Shown here piece by piece: positions 20,708 through 29,944 of a DNA stretch of 64,000 nt. The notes under the pieces were generated by a model, which worked only from the letters and a program-made list of their open reading frames with translations, was not told the DNA's origin and made no database searches. Each line of letters opens with the position of its first letter. Position 1 is the stretch's first letter. The DNA lies in NCBI RefSeq assembly GCF_040126305.1, contig NZ_CP149510.1, positions 2,677,001 through 2,741,000 on the forward strand, given 5' to 3'. The DNA is from Pararhizobium sp. A13 (GTDB lineage: Bacteria; Pseudomonadota; Alphaproteobacteria; Rhizobiales; Rhizobiaceae). The translations under genes were made by a program, and so were the position numbers.

Positions 20708-22036
20708 ATGCGCCTGTCCCGCTTTTTCATGCCCATTCTGAAGGAAAACCCGAAGGAAGCGGAGATCGTGTCGCATCGCCTGATGCTGCGTGCCGGCATG
20801 GTTCGACAGCAGTCGGCTGGCATCTATACCTGGCTGCCGCTGGGTAAGCGGGTGCTGGACAAGGTCAACGCCATCATCCGCGAGGAACAGAACCGGGCAG
20901 GCGCCGTCGAATTGTTGATGCCGACGCTGCAATCGGCCGAACTCTGGCAGGAAAGCGGCCGTTACGACGCTTACGGCAAGGAAATGCTGCGCATCAAGGA
21001 CCGCCAGGAACGGCCGATGCTCTACGGTCCGACCAACGAGGAGATGATCACGGATGTGTTCCGCTCCTATGTGAAGTCCTACAAGGACCTGCCGCTCAAT
21101 CTCTACCATATCCAGCTGAAATTCCGCGACGAGATCCGCCCGCGTTTCGGCACCATGCGCTCGCGCGAGTTTCTGATGAAGGACGCCTATTCCTTCGATC
21201 TCAACCGCGAAGGCGCGGTGGATTCCTATAACCGGATGTTTGCCGCCTATCTGCGTACCTTCTCACGCATGGGTCTGCGGGCCATACCGATGCGTGCGGA
21301 CACCGGTCCCATTGGCGGTGACCTCAGCCACGAATTCATCATCCTCGCCGATACCGGTGAATCGGAAGTCTTCTGCCACAAGGATTTCCTGAACTTCGAC
21401 ATTCCGGCCGAAGATACGAATTTCTGGGACGCAGCTGCAATGAAGGCGATCTTCGACAAGTGGACGTCGCTCTATGCCGCCACCTCGGAGATGCACGACG
21501 AGGCCGCCTTCAACGCTGTCGATGACGCCTCGAAGGTTTCCGCGCGCGGCATCGAGGTCGGCCATATCTTTTATTTCGGCACCAAGTATTCCGAAGCCAT
21601 GGGCGCCCGGGTTCAAGGCCCCGACGGCAAGGAACATACCGTGCATATGGGCTCCTACGGCATCGGCCCGACCCGGCTGGTTCCGGCGATCATCGAGGCC
21701 TCGCATGATGAAAACGGCATCATCTGGCCGGCTTCGATCGCGCCCTTCGATGCGGTCGTGATCAACATGAAATCCGGCGACGCTGCCTGCGACACAGCCT
21801 GCGAAACCATTTATGGTGCGCTCAACAAGGCGGGCCTTGATCCCCTCTATGACGACAAGGATGACCGCGCCGGCACCAAGTTTGCCACGGCCGACCTGAT
21901 CGGCGTGCCGATGCAGATCATTGTCGGTCCGCGTTCCGTCGGAACCGGCGAGGTCGAGCTCAAGGATCGCAAGAGCGGCGCCCGCGAGACATTGACCATC
22001 GAGGCTGCGATCAACAAGCTGACTGCGTCGAAATAA
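20708..22036 (+). CDS. proS: Prolyl-tRNA synthetase
   Basis: Charges tRNA-Pro in the cytoplasm. The 442-residue protein begins [20 protein letters not shown] and has class II motif 1 around [16 protein letters not shown], motif 2 [20 protein letters not shown] and motif 3 [16 protein letters not shown], then the anticodon-binding domain. It lacks the large editing insertion of the E. coli enzyme, which is normal for the short alphaproteobacterial form. Followed 10 bp later by the LolC/E-like gene. Confidence 0.97.
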   Translation: MRLSRFFMPILKENPKEAEIVSHRLMLRAGMVRQQSAGIYTWLPLGKRVLDKVNAIIREEQNRAGAVELLMPTLQSAELWQESGRYDAYGKEMLRIKDRQERPMLYGPTNEEMITDVFRSYVKSYKDLPLNLYHIQLKFRDEIRPRFGTMRSREFLMKDAYSFDLNREGAVDSYNRMFAAYLRTFSRMGLRAIPMRADTGPIGGDLSHEFIILADTGESEVFCHKDFLNFDIPAEDTNFWDAAAMKAIFDKWTSLYAATSEMHDEAAFNAVDDASKVSARGIEVGHIFYFGTKYSEAMGARVQGPDGKEHTVHMGSYGIGPTRLVPAIIEASHDENGIIWPASIAPFDAVVINMKSGDAACDTACETIYGALNKAGLDPLYDDKDDRAGTKFATADLIGVPMQIIVGPRSVGTGEVELKDRKSGARETLTIEAAINKLTASK

Positions 22037-22046
22037 GGGAGCCGGG

Positions 22047-23357
22047 ATGAGCGCCACCACGCTAGAGCAGGACAAGGCAGCGGCCGCCGTTCAGCCGCCG
22101 TCGAGCCGTCCGTTTTCGACGTTCGAGCGCATGGTGGCCTGGCGCTATCTGCGCTCGCGGCGCAAGGAAGCGTTCATTTCGGTGATCGCCGGCTTTTCCT
22201 TCATCGGCATCATGCTTGGCGTGGCAACCTTGATCATCGTCATGGCGGTGATGAACGGCTTTCGCACCGAGCTCATCTCGCGCATTCTCGGCATCAACGG
22301 CCACATGATCGTGCAGCCGCTCGACGGGCCGCTGGACAACTATGCGGACCTGGCGACGAAATTTTCCGGCGTCAAGGGCGTCACCATGGCGATCCCGATG
22401 ATCGAGGGCCAGACGCTTGCCTCGGGTCCGGGTGGGGCAGGCACCGGTGCTTTGGTCCGCGGCGTGCGGGCCGACGATCTCGTCAAGATGAAATCCATCA
22501 GCGACCACATCCAGTCCGGCGATCTGGTCGGCTTTGCCGCCGGAACCGGCGTCGCCATCGGCTCGCGCATGGCCGAACAGCTCGGCATCACGGCGGGCGG
22601 CACCATCACGCTGGTGGCGCCCGAAGGCGACGTTACCCCGATGGGCGTCAACCCGCGCGTCAAATCCTACACCGTCTCGGCGATCTTCGAGATCGGCATG
22701 TCGGAATATGACGCCTCGATCATCTTCATGCCTCTTGAGGAGGCGCAGCTCTATTTCAACGCCGAAGGCATCGCCCAGTCGATAGAACTCTTCGTTACCA
22801 ATCCGGATCTGGTTGATGACCTGCGCCAGCCGATCGAAGACGCAGCTGGCCGTCAGGTGCTGATCAGCGACTGGCGCGACCGCAACAAGACGTTCTTCTC
22901 CGCCCTTCAGGTCGAGCGCAACGTCATGTTCATGATCCTGACGCTGATCGTGCTGGTGGCGGCACTCAACATCGTCTCCGGCCTGATCATGCTGGTGAAG
23001 GACAAGGGCAGCGACATCGCTATCCTGCGCACCATGGGCGCGTCCTCCGGTTCTATCATGCGCATCTTCTTCATGACGGGTGCGGCGATCGGTATCGTCG
23101 GCACACTCGCGGGTGTTCTTCTCGGCATCATCGTCTGCCTCAATGTCGAATCCATCCGGCAGTTCTTTTCCTGGATTTCGGGCACGACGCTGTTCAACCC
23201 CGAACTCTATTTCTTGAGCCAGCTTCCGGCCGACATGAACCCTGGCGAGACCATTTCGGTCGTCGTCATGGCGATCAGCCTGTCCTTCCTTGCCACGATC
23301 TTTCCGGCCTGGCGCGCCTCGCGCCTCGATCCGGTTCAGGCTCTGCGCTACGAATAA
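22047..23357 (+). CDS. lolC: Lipoprotein-releasing ABC transporter permease (LolC/LolE family)
   Basis: Inner membrane permease of the Lol system, which releases outer-membrane lipoproteins to the carrier LolA. The 436-residue protein has one membrane helix near residues 43-68, a large periplasmic domain and three C-terminal helices, with the family start FERMVAWRYLRSRRKEAFIS and the end ARASRLDPVQALRYE adjusted to WRASRLDP. A single permease gene is present, as in many alphaproteobacteria where one LolF-like protein replaces the C/E pair. lolD follows 18 bp downstream. Confidence 0.9.
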   Translation: MSATTLEQDKAAAAVQPPSSRPFSTFERMVAWRYLRSRRKEAFISVIAGFSFIGIMLGVATLIIVMAVMNGFRTELISRILGINGHMIVQPLDGPLDNYADLATKFSGVKGVTMAIPMIEGQTLASGPGGAGTGALVRGVRADDLVKMKSISDHIQSGDLVGFAAGTGVAIGSRMAEQLGITAGGTITLVAPEGDVTPMGVNPRVKSYTVSAIFEIGMSEYDASIIFMPLEEAQLYFNAEGIAQSIELFVTNPDLVDDLRQPIEDAAGRQVLISDWRDRNKTFFSALQVERNVMFMILTLIVLVAALNIVSGLIMLVKDKGSDIAILRTMGASSGSIMRIFFMTGAAIGIVGTLAGVLLGIIVCLNVESIRQFFSWISGTTLFNPELYFLSQLPADMNPGETISVVVMAISLSFLATIFPAWRASRLDPVQALRYE

Positions 23358-23375
23358 ATAAGGATTTTAGACACG

Positions 23376-24059
23376 ATGAATGCGCGCGTGGCATTGCAGC
23401 TTTCCGGCGTCGAGCGTCATTACACCCAGGGCGAGGGGGTTCTGTCGATCCTCAAGGGGGCGGACTTTTCCCTGCATGGGGGGCAGACGGTCGCGCTCGT
23501 AGCGCCGTCGGGCACCGGCAAGTCGACGCTTTTGCATCTGGCAGGGCTGCTCGAGCGGCCGGATGCCGGCGAGGTGCTGATCAATGGCCAATCCTGCGGC
23601 ACGCTCGGCGACGAGCAACGCACGGCGATCCGCCGTAACGACATCGGCTTCGTCTACCAGTTCCACCATCTGCTGCCGGAATTCACGGCGATCGAAAACA
23701 TCATGATGCCGCAGCTGATCGCCGGCCTCGCGAAGGCCGAGGCGCGTGAACGGGCCGCTGCGCTGCTCGACTATATGCGCATCGGCCATCGCGCCGAGCA
23801 TCGCCCCTCGGAGCTCTCGGGTGGTGAACAGCAGCGCGTCGCGATCGCCCGCGCCGTCGCCAATGCGCCTCTGGTGCTGCTGGCCGACGAGCCGACCGGC
23901 AATCTTGATCCGGAAACCGCTGGCTACGTCTTCGAGGCACTGGAGGCTCTGGTCCGCCAGTCCGGCCTTGCGGCCATGATCGCCACGCACAACTATGAGC
24001 TCGCCTCGCGCATGGACCGCCGCGTCACCATCGAGGACGGCAAGGTCGTCGAGCTGTAA
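23376..24059 (+). CDS. lolD: Lipoprotein-releasing system ATP-binding protein
   Basis: ATPase of the Lol complex. The 227-residue protein has a Walker [11 protein letters not shown]-loop region [16 protein letters not shown] (a hallmark of LolD), signature [14 protein letters not shown] and Walker [14 protein letters not shown]. It is paired with the upstream permease gene and converges on the minus-strand gene at 24090. Confidence 0.95.
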   Translation: MNARVALQLSGVERHYTQGEGVLSILKGADFSLHGGQTVALVAPSGTGKSTLLHLAGLLERPDAGEVLINGQSCGTLGDEQRTAIRRNDIGFVYQFHHLLPEFTAIENIMMPQLIAGLAKAEARERAAALLDYMRIGHRAEHRPSELSGGEQQRVAIARAVANAPLVLLADEPTGNLDPETAGYVFEALEALVRQSGLAAMIATHNYELASRMDRRVTIEDGKVVEL

Positions 24060-24089
24060 ACAATCGAAAGACAGCGCTGCCAGGCAACG

Positions 24090-24668
24090 CTATTGGGTGC
24101 CACAAACTGCCTGGCCGCGATCGTCCAACCAATCCTTCAAGAGCACGATTTCACCTTTCGTCGCGACCGGCTTGCCGTTGCTCTTGCCCTTGCCGGTCAG
24201 CACGTTGAAATCGCATTCCGTGGTGTTGTCGAGATCGAGCGTGTCGTAGGACGTGTAGGTGTAGCCCGCGACCACGAAGTCGAAATTGCGGTAGGCGATC
24301 GTGAGCTTCTGCTCCCAGCGGTCGCGGCCGATGGAGTCGTTGTGTGAGGTGATCAGGATCGAGCCGTTTGGCAACGCCTCGATGAACGGTTCCTGCCCAT
24401 AGGTCGCCACACTGCCCCAGACCTTGCTAGGGGCAAAGGTCTTCAACTGAAGGCGGTTGGTCTCGCCCTTCAGGTAGATGTAGATTCCGTGATCATCCTC
24501 GCTGCCCTCCGGCGGTTCGGTGAGCAAGGCAAGGTCAGGGCTGCCATCCTTGTCCCAATCCCCTGTCGCCGCGGAAATGATCCGGCTGGGATCGATCATG
24601 TCTGCCGCCTGCGCAGTCAGTGCGGAAAGGCAAAAAAACAGCGTCGCGGCGGTCCGTGGCATTTTCAT
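24090..24668 (-). CDS. Exported FG-GAP/VCBS-like protein
   Basis: A 192-residue protein with a typical signal peptide (basic start, hydrophobic core, cleavage near AQA-AD at about residue 21). The mature part begins with ATGDWDKDGSPDLALL, a DxDxDG calcium-loop motif of the kind found in FG-GAP and VCBS repeats, and continues with beta-rich sequence and two C-terminal cysteines. It is likely periplasmic or outer-membrane associated. The start is supported by AGGGA seven bases upstream. It is divergent from the SOS micropeptide promoter 140 bp away. Function unknown. Confidence 0.8.
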   Translation of the reverse strand: MKMPRTAATLFFCLSALTAQAADMIDPSRIISAATGDWDKDGSPDLALLTEPPEGSEDDHGIYIYLKGETNRLQLKTFAPSKVWGSVATYGQEPFIEALPNGSILITSHNDSIGRDRWEQKLTIAYRNFDFVVAGYTYTSYDTLDLDNTTECDFNVLTGKGKSNGKPVATKGEIVLLKDWLDDRGQAVCGTQ

Positions 24669-24798
24669 CGTTCGTTCCCTGATGGTCGTGGCGGTGAAAT
24701 TAGTCGGCCAATCGGAAGACGTCCAGATGCCTCGAAATCCGGAGAGAGGAAATGTTTACCATGCCATTTCCCTCCGCGGACAACTTCCAAACTGCTGC

Positions 24799-24833
24799 TT
24801 GACGCGCGAACATAAATAGAACATAAAAAGAAC
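24799..24833 (+). promoter_or_regulatory. SOS promoter with two overlapping LexA boxes
   Basis: Three GAAC half-sites at 24808-24811, 24819-24822 and 24830-24833 are spaced exactly 11 bp, giving two overlapping copies of the alphaproteobacterial LexA box GAAC-N7-GAAC. A TTGACG -35 element lies at 24799-24804, with an AT-rich -10 (CATAAA) 17 bp downstream inside the second box, so LexA bound here would block RNA polymerase. The promoter points at the micropeptide gene at 24856. Confidence 0.85.
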
Positions 24834-24855
24834 ATAACGAAAAAGGAGCCTTCAA

Positions 24856-24942
24856 ATGACTGACTTTATTCGGGACCTCGCTGCTTTCGCCTCGATCGCC
24901 ATGTTCGTGGCCAGCTTTTCGATCATCGTTATGGGCATGTGA
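24856..24942 (+). CDS. sidA: SOS-induced membrane micropeptide, SidA-like
   Basis: A 28-codon gene. The product starts MTDFIRDLAAFASIAMFVAS and ends IIVMGM: a short polar N-terminus, then a single hydrophobic helix from about residue 8 to the end. A strong ribosome site (AAAAGGAG at 24841-24848) precedes the ATG. The promoter carries a double LexA box, and dnaE follows. Caulobacter SidA is a 29-residue inner membrane protein under LexA control that blocks division through the late divisome; from memory it also lies next to dnaE. Length, topology, regulation and neighbour all agree. The symbol is given by analogy; sequence identity to Caulobacter SidA was not checked. Confidence 0.75.
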   Translation: MTDFIRDLAAFASIAMFVASFSIIVMGM

Positions 24943-25088
24943 TTTTTTCGCAGCCAGTTGCTTCAGGCTTTCGTCCCTGTGGACAAACGGCGGATGGCCG
25001 GGAAAAGCCCGCAGCTGCCAGATGAAATCTGGACATCGAAAGACGGAAACAGGATATCCTGAGCCCTCACGGGAATCGGGGTGCGCAA

Positions 25089-28000
25089 ATGGCGGACGCA
25101 ACAGGCGACAAGCGACAGGATAGCAGCGTTTCAGGCAACGCGTCGCCGCAATTCGTTCATCTTCGCGTTCATTCGGCATTCTCGCTGCTCGAAGGCGCTT
25201 TACCGATCAAGAAGATCATCGGCAAGGCCGTTGCAGACGGTCAGCCGGCGATCGGCATCGCCGATACCAACAATCTGTTTGCAGCGCTCGAATTCTCGCA
25301 GAAATGCATGGACGATGGCCTGCAGCCCCTGATCGGCTGCCAGCTGTCGATCGACATGGAGGATGAGGCCGAAGGCGACAAGCGCGGACACGCGCAGCAC
25401 TTGGCGAAACTTCCGGCGATCGTGCTGATCGCGGCGACGGATGCCGGCTATGTCCGTCTCGTCGATATCGTCAGCCGCGCCTATCTCGGCGGCGAAGGCA
25501 ACCAGTCAGTCCGCATTGCGCTGTCCTGGCTGCAGGAAGGCGGGACGGAGGGGTTGATTGCGCTCACCGGCGCGTCGGGTGGACCGGTCGACATGGCCCT
25601 GAAATCGGGTCATGCAGCTCTGGCTGAGACGCGGTTGAAAACGCTGGCCGCTTTGTTCGGCAACCGCCTTTACGTCGAGCTTCAGCGTCACGGCAAATAC
25701 GACCGCCGCCACGAAGGGCGGATCATCGATCTTGCCTACAAGCTCGATCTGCCGCTGGTGGCGACCAACGAGCCGTTCTTTCCGTCGCCGGCCGAATTCG
25801 AGGCGCATGACGCGCTGATGGCTGTCGCGCACAATGCGATGGTGTCGGATGACAGCCGCTTCCGCCTGACGCCGGATCACTACCTGAAAAGCCGCAAGGA
25901 CATGGCGGCTTTGTTTGCCGATCTGCCGGAAGCTCTGGAAAACACGATCGAGATCGCCAGGCGCTGCGCGTTTGTCTTGAAGACGCGCGGACCGATCCTG
26001 CCGCGCTTCACCGGCGCATCCGATGATCCGAAGGAAGCCGAGCGCGCCGAGGCGCTGGAACTGCGCCGCCAGGCCGTCGAGGGACTGGAAGACCGGCTGC
26101 AGAAGCTTGGACTTTCCCCCGGCTACACCGAGGCGGACTATCGCGAGCGGCTCGACTTCGAGCTCAGCGTCATTGAGAAGATGAAGTTCCCGGGTTACTT
26201 CCTGATCGTTGCCGACTTCATCAAATGGGCAAAGCTTCAGGATATCCCGGTCGGCCCGGGCCGCGGCTCGGGGGCGGGATCGCTGGTCGCCTATGCGCTG
26301 ACCATCACCGACGTCGATCCCCTGCGTTTCTCGCTGCTGTTCGAACGCTTCCTCAATCCGGACCGCGTCTCGATGCCCGACTTCGACATCGATTTCTGCC
26401 AGGACCGCCGCGAAGAGGTGATCCGCTACGTCCAGCGCAAGTATGGCCGCGAGCAGGTGGCGCAGATCATCACCTTCGGATCGCTGCAGGCGCGCGCCGC
26501 CCTACGCGACGTCGGCCGCGTTCTCGAAATGCCCTATGGCCAGGTCGACAAGATCTGCAAGCTCGTGCCGAACAATCCGGCCAATCCGACACCTTTGTCG
26601 AAGGCGATCGAGGAGGAGCCGCGCTTCCAGGAAGAGGTCGACAAGGAACCGGTGATCGGCCGCCTGCTCGATATCGCCCAGAAGATCGAGGGTCTCTACC
26701 GCCACGCGTCCACCCATGCCGCCGGCATCGTCATTGGCGACCGGCCGCTGTCGCAGCTGGTGCCGATGTACCGCGATCCGCGCTCGGACATGCCGGTCAC
26801 CCAGTTCAACATGAAATGGGTCGAGCAGGCCGGTCTCGTCAAGTTCGACTTCCTCGGCCTGAAGACGCTGACGGTGCTTAAAGTCGCTGTCGATTTCATC
26901 AAGAAGCGCGACATCGAGGTCAAGCTCGAAGCGCTGCCGCTCGACGACCAGAAAACCTACGAGATGCTGTCGAAGGGCGACACGGTCGGCGTGTTTCAGG
27001 TGGAAAGTGCCGGCATGCGCAAGGCCCTGATCGGCATGCGGCCGGACTGCATCGAGGACATCATTGCGCTCGTGGCGCTGTATCGTCCGGGTCCGATGGA
27101 AAACATCCCGGTCTACAACGCCCGCAAGCATGGCGAGGAGGAGATCGAATCGATCCATCCGAAGATCGATTACCTCTTGAAGGAGACGCAGGGCGTTATC
27201 GTCTATCAGGAACAGGTGATGCAGATCGCCCAGGTGCTGTCGGGCTATTCGCTCGGCGAAGCCGACCTTCTGCGCCGCGCCATGGGCAAGAAGATCAAGG
27301 AGGAGATGGACAAGCAGCGCGCCCGTTTCGTCGACGGCGCCGTCGCCAACGGTGTGTCCAAGGCGCAGTCTGACATGATCTTCGATCTTCTGGCCAAGTT
27401 CGCCAACTACGGCTTCAACAAGTCGCACGCGGCTGCCTATGCTATCGTCTCCTATCAGACCGCCTATCTGAAGGCGCATTATCCGGTCGAGTTTCTGGCA
27501 GCGTCGATGACGCTCGACATGTCGAACACCGACAAGATCAACGATTTCCGTCAGGATGCGGCGCGCCTTGGTATCGCCGTCATCCCGCCGTCGGTCCAGT
27601 CGTCGTTCCGACGGTTCGAGACGGGTGACAACCGCATCTACTACTCGCTGGCCGCCATCAAGGGTGTCGGCGAGGCAGCGGTCGATCACATCGTCGAGGT
27701 GCGCGGCGACGAACCCTTCGCAAGTCTCGAGGACTTCTGCCTCCGGATCGATCCGAAGCTTCTCAACCGCCGCGTCTTCGAAAGCCTGATCTGCGCCGGC
27801 GCCTTCGATTGTTTCGGCTACGACCGCGCCGAACTCGTGGGTGGTCTCGACCGCATCCTCGGTTTTGCGCAGATCGCCCAGGCGAACAAGGTCAGCGGCC
27901 AGAGCGACATGTTCGGAGCAGGCGCAGCCACCGGGCCAGAAAAGATCAGCCTGCCGGCCTATGCGCCCTGGCTGGCGTCGGAAAAGCTGCACCGCGAGTT

Positions 28001-28595
28001 CCAGGTGCTGGGCTTCTATCTCTCCGCCCATCCGCTCGACACCTATAACGACCTGCTCGCCAAGATTCGCGTCCAGACCTTTGCCGATTTTGCTGCCTCC
28101 GTGAAAAAAGGCGCGACCGCCGGCCGGCTTGCGGGAACAGTGACCTCCAAGCAGGAACGCAAGACCCGCACCGGCAACAAGATGGGCATTATCGCGTTCT
28201 CCGATTCCACCGGCCAGTTCGAGGCGGTGCTCTTTTCCGAGGCGCTCAACCAGTATCGCGACCTGCTGGAGCCAGGCAAATCGCTGGTGATGACCGTACA
28301 GGCCGAAGAGCGGCCCGAAGGCATTGGCTTGCGCATCCAGACGCTGCAATCTCTGGAGGAGCGCTCGCTGCAGCTGCAGAAGGCGCTCAGGGTCTATGTC
28401 CGCGATTCCGGCCCCCTGCGCTCCGTCGCTACACATCTGAACATGCGCGGCGACGGCCTGGTGTCCTTCATCGTCATCAAGGACAATGGCCAGCGCGAGA
28501 TCGAGGTGGAGCTCAGCGAGAAATACCGGATCTCGGTCGAGATCGCAGCCGCGCTCCGAACAGCGCCCGGCGTGATCGACGTCGAACTGGTGTAA
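25089..28595 (+). CDS. dnaE: DNA polymerase III alpha subunit
   Basis: Catalytic subunit of the replicative polymerase. The 1168-residue protein has an N-terminal PHP domain (VHLRVHSAFSLLEGALP with a His pair), the palm motif with catalytic acids in MPDFDIDFCQDRREEVIRYV, the finger and beta-clamp binding regions, and a C-terminal OB-fold (AGTVTSKQERKTRTGNKMGI). Length is normal for DnaE1. It is convergent with the L,D-transpeptidase gene, separated by a small hairpin (AGCCGC-AAT-GCGGCT at 28601-28615). Confidence 0.97.
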   Translation: MADATGDKRQDSSVSGNASPQFVHLRVHSAFSLLEGALPIKKIIGKAVADGQPAIGIADTNNLFAALEFSQKCMDDGLQPLIGCQLSIDMEDEAEGDKRGHAQHLAKLPAIVLIAATDAGYVRLVDIVSRAYLGGEGNQSVRIALSWLQEGGTEGLIALTGASGGPVDMALKSGHAALAETRLKTLAALFGNRLYVELQRHGKYDRRHEGRIIDLAYKLDLPLVATNEPFFPSPAEFEAHDALMAVAHNAMVSDDSRFRLTPDHYLKSRKDMAALFADLPEALENTIEIARRCAFVLKTRGPILPRFTGASDDPKEAERAEALELRRQAVEGLEDRLQKLGLSPGYTEADYRERLDFELSVIEKMKFPGYFLIVADFIKWAKLQDIPVGPGRGSGAGSLVAYALTITDVDPLRFSLLFERFLNPDRVSMPDFDIDFCQDRREEVIRYVQRKYGREQVAQIITFGSLQARAALRDVGRVLEMPYGQVDKICKLVPNNPANPTPLSKAIEEEPRFQEEVDKEPVIGRLLDIAQKIEGLYRHASTHAAGIVIGDRPLSQLVPMYRDPRSDMPVTQFNMKWVEQAGLVKFDFLGLKTLTVLKVAVDFIKKRDIEVKLEALPLDDQKTYEMLSKGDTVGVFQVESAGMRKALIGMRPDCIEDIIALVALYRPGPMENIPVYNARKHGEEEIESIHPKIDYLLKETQGVIVYQEQVMQIAQVLSGYSLGEADLLRRAMGKKIKEEMDKQRARFVDGAVANGVSKAQSDMIFDLLAKFANYGFNKSHAAAYAIVSYQTAYLKAHYPVEFLAASMTLDMSNTDKINDFRQDAARLGIAVIPPSVQSSFRRFETGDNRIYYSLAAIKGVGEAAVDHIVEVRGDEPFASLEDFCLRIDPKLLNRRVFESLICAGAFDCFGYDRAELVGGLDRILGFAQIAQANKVSGQSDMFGAGAATGPEKISLPAYAPWLASEKLHREFQVLGFYLSAHPLDTYNDLLAKIRVQTFADFAASVKKGATAGRLAGTVTSKQERKTRTGNKMGIIAFSDSTGQFEAVLFSEALNQYRDLLEPGKSLVMTVQAEERPEGIGLRIQTLQSLEERSLQLQKALRVYVRDSGPLRSVATHLNMRGDGLVSFIVIKDNGQREIEVELSEKYRISVEIAAALRTAPGVIDVELV

Positions 28596-28614
28596 CGGAA
28601 AGCCGCAATGCGGC

Positions 28615-29865
28615 TCAGGATTTCGGCGCCACGTGCGTGATCGTCACGAAATCCGTGCCGTCGCCGGTTTCCTGTCCAAGGCCCATGTCGGATATGGTCA
28701 GCGACGATCCCTCGGTCAGCAGCTGGTTGATCCGCTGGCGTGTATCGTCCGGAATGGTGATGCGGCCCATCGTGCGCTGGACGGCATTGAACGCCATCGC
28801 ATCCTCTTCCAGGGTGATGCCCAGCCGTTTCTTCATCGGGCCGGGCAGGGCGTTGTCGAGCGTCATGGCGAACCACTCGCCCTTGCCGGTCGAGGTGTCG
28901 ATGTTCTGGAACTGCAGGAAATGCGTGCCGAGCGCGATCTCGGACTGCGCGATCACCACGGACGTTTCGAACAACGGCTCGAAATTGCGACGAACGAGAA
29001 GCTGGCCGTTCGGCGGCTTGCCCTTGCCGGCCTTGGCATAGAGGGCTTCCACAAAGGCGGGCGTCATCCTGCCGTCGATGGCGAGCTTTTCCGCCGTCTG
29101 GAAGGCCTTGATGGCCTCCACGGTCTGCATGCCCGCATAGCCGTCCGGGATTCCGGCGGCATAGCCGAGTTGATTGAGCAGCGTCTGGACATCGTGCGTG
29201 ATTTCCCGCTGGCCGCGATGGGTAATCAGCATGCGGATCGGCGGTTCCCGTCCGGTTTCGACCGCCGCCGTTTGGGCCGGTTCCGCCTGAATCGTGGCGA
29301 CTTCAACCGTTTTCATATGAACCTGCGAGACGCTGGGCCGCAGCGTGACATCCGAAAGCAAAACGGGTTCTACGACTGCCGGCTGAAAGAGGAAGGGATC
29401 GGCAATGGCAACCGGCGTCAGCTGGCGATCGGAGATCAGCACATGCAGGCCGCGCTCGGTCATCTTGAACAACTGTTTGGCGAAATCGTCCGGCAGGCGC
29501 ACACAGCCGTGCGAGGCAGGATAGTCCGGAACGTGATTCGACGCATGCAGAGCGATGCCCGACCAGGTCAGGCGCTGCATGAAGGGCATCGGTGCGTCCG
29601 AATAGATGTTCGACCTGTGGAAGCGGCGCTTTTCCAGAATGGAGAAGATGCCGGTCGGCGTCGAATGACCGGCCTTGCCGGTCGAGACGTTGGAGGTCGC
29701 AACCACCGTGTCGCCATCATAGACGACGAGCGACTGCTGGTCCTTGGAGACGACGATCTGCAGCGGGGCCTGTGCGCCGGCCGCAAGCACGGTGCTGGCG
29801 GACATGGCGAGAGCAAGGCCGATGCCAAATGTAAGACGCAAAACCATGGATACATCCGGACGCAT
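28615..29865 (-). CDS. Exported L,D-transpeptidase with peptidoglycan-binding domain
   Basis: Periplasmic YkuD-fold enzyme expected to form 3-3 crosslinks in peptidoglycan or attach proteins to it. The 416-residue precursor has a signal peptide (FGIGLALAMSASTVLAAGAQ). The YkuD domain at about 35-150 ends in the catalytic motif HASNHVPDYPASHGCVRLP with the active Cys in SHGCVRL. A peptidoglycan-binding helical repeat lies at about 225-275 (LLNQLGYAAGIPDGYAGMQT). An in-frame ATG at 29847 may be the true start, as it leaves a tighter signal peptide. Confidence 0.9.
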   Translation of the reverse strand: MRPDVSMVLRLTFGIGLALAMSASTVLAAGAQAPLQIVVSKDQQSLVVYDGDTVVATSNVSTGKAGHSTPTGIFSILEKRRFHRSNIYSDAPMPFMQRLTWSGIALHASNHVPDYPASHGCVRLPDDFAKQLFKMTERGLHVLISDRQLTPVAIADPFLFQPAVVEPVLLSDVTLRPSVSQVHMKTVEVATIQAEPAQTAAVETGREPPIRMLITHRGQREITHDVQTLLNQLGYAAGIPDGYAGMQTVEAIKAFQTAEKLAIDGRMTPAFVEALYAKAGKGKPPNGQLLVRRNFEPLFETSVVIAQSEIALGTHFLQFQNIDTSTGKGEWFAMTLDNALPGPMKKRLGITLEEDAMAFNAVQRTMGRITIPDDTRQRINQLLTEGSSLTISDMGLGQETGDGTDFVTITHVAPKS

Positions 29866-29944
29866 TCAACGAACGATGACCCTAGCCTGAGAGATTTAAA
29901 GAAACTTTGCTGTTCCGGCTGGAACACGCGCAGAGTTGCATTGG

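Noticed and set aside
24700..25179. 159-codon minus-strand frame across the SOS promoter region
   Set aside because: It runs antisense to the LexA boxes, the micropeptide and the dnaE start, and resembles no family.
26502..28436. 644-codon minus-strand open frame opposite dnaE
   Set aside because: Antisense shadow of conserved dnaE sequence with no recognisable domain.
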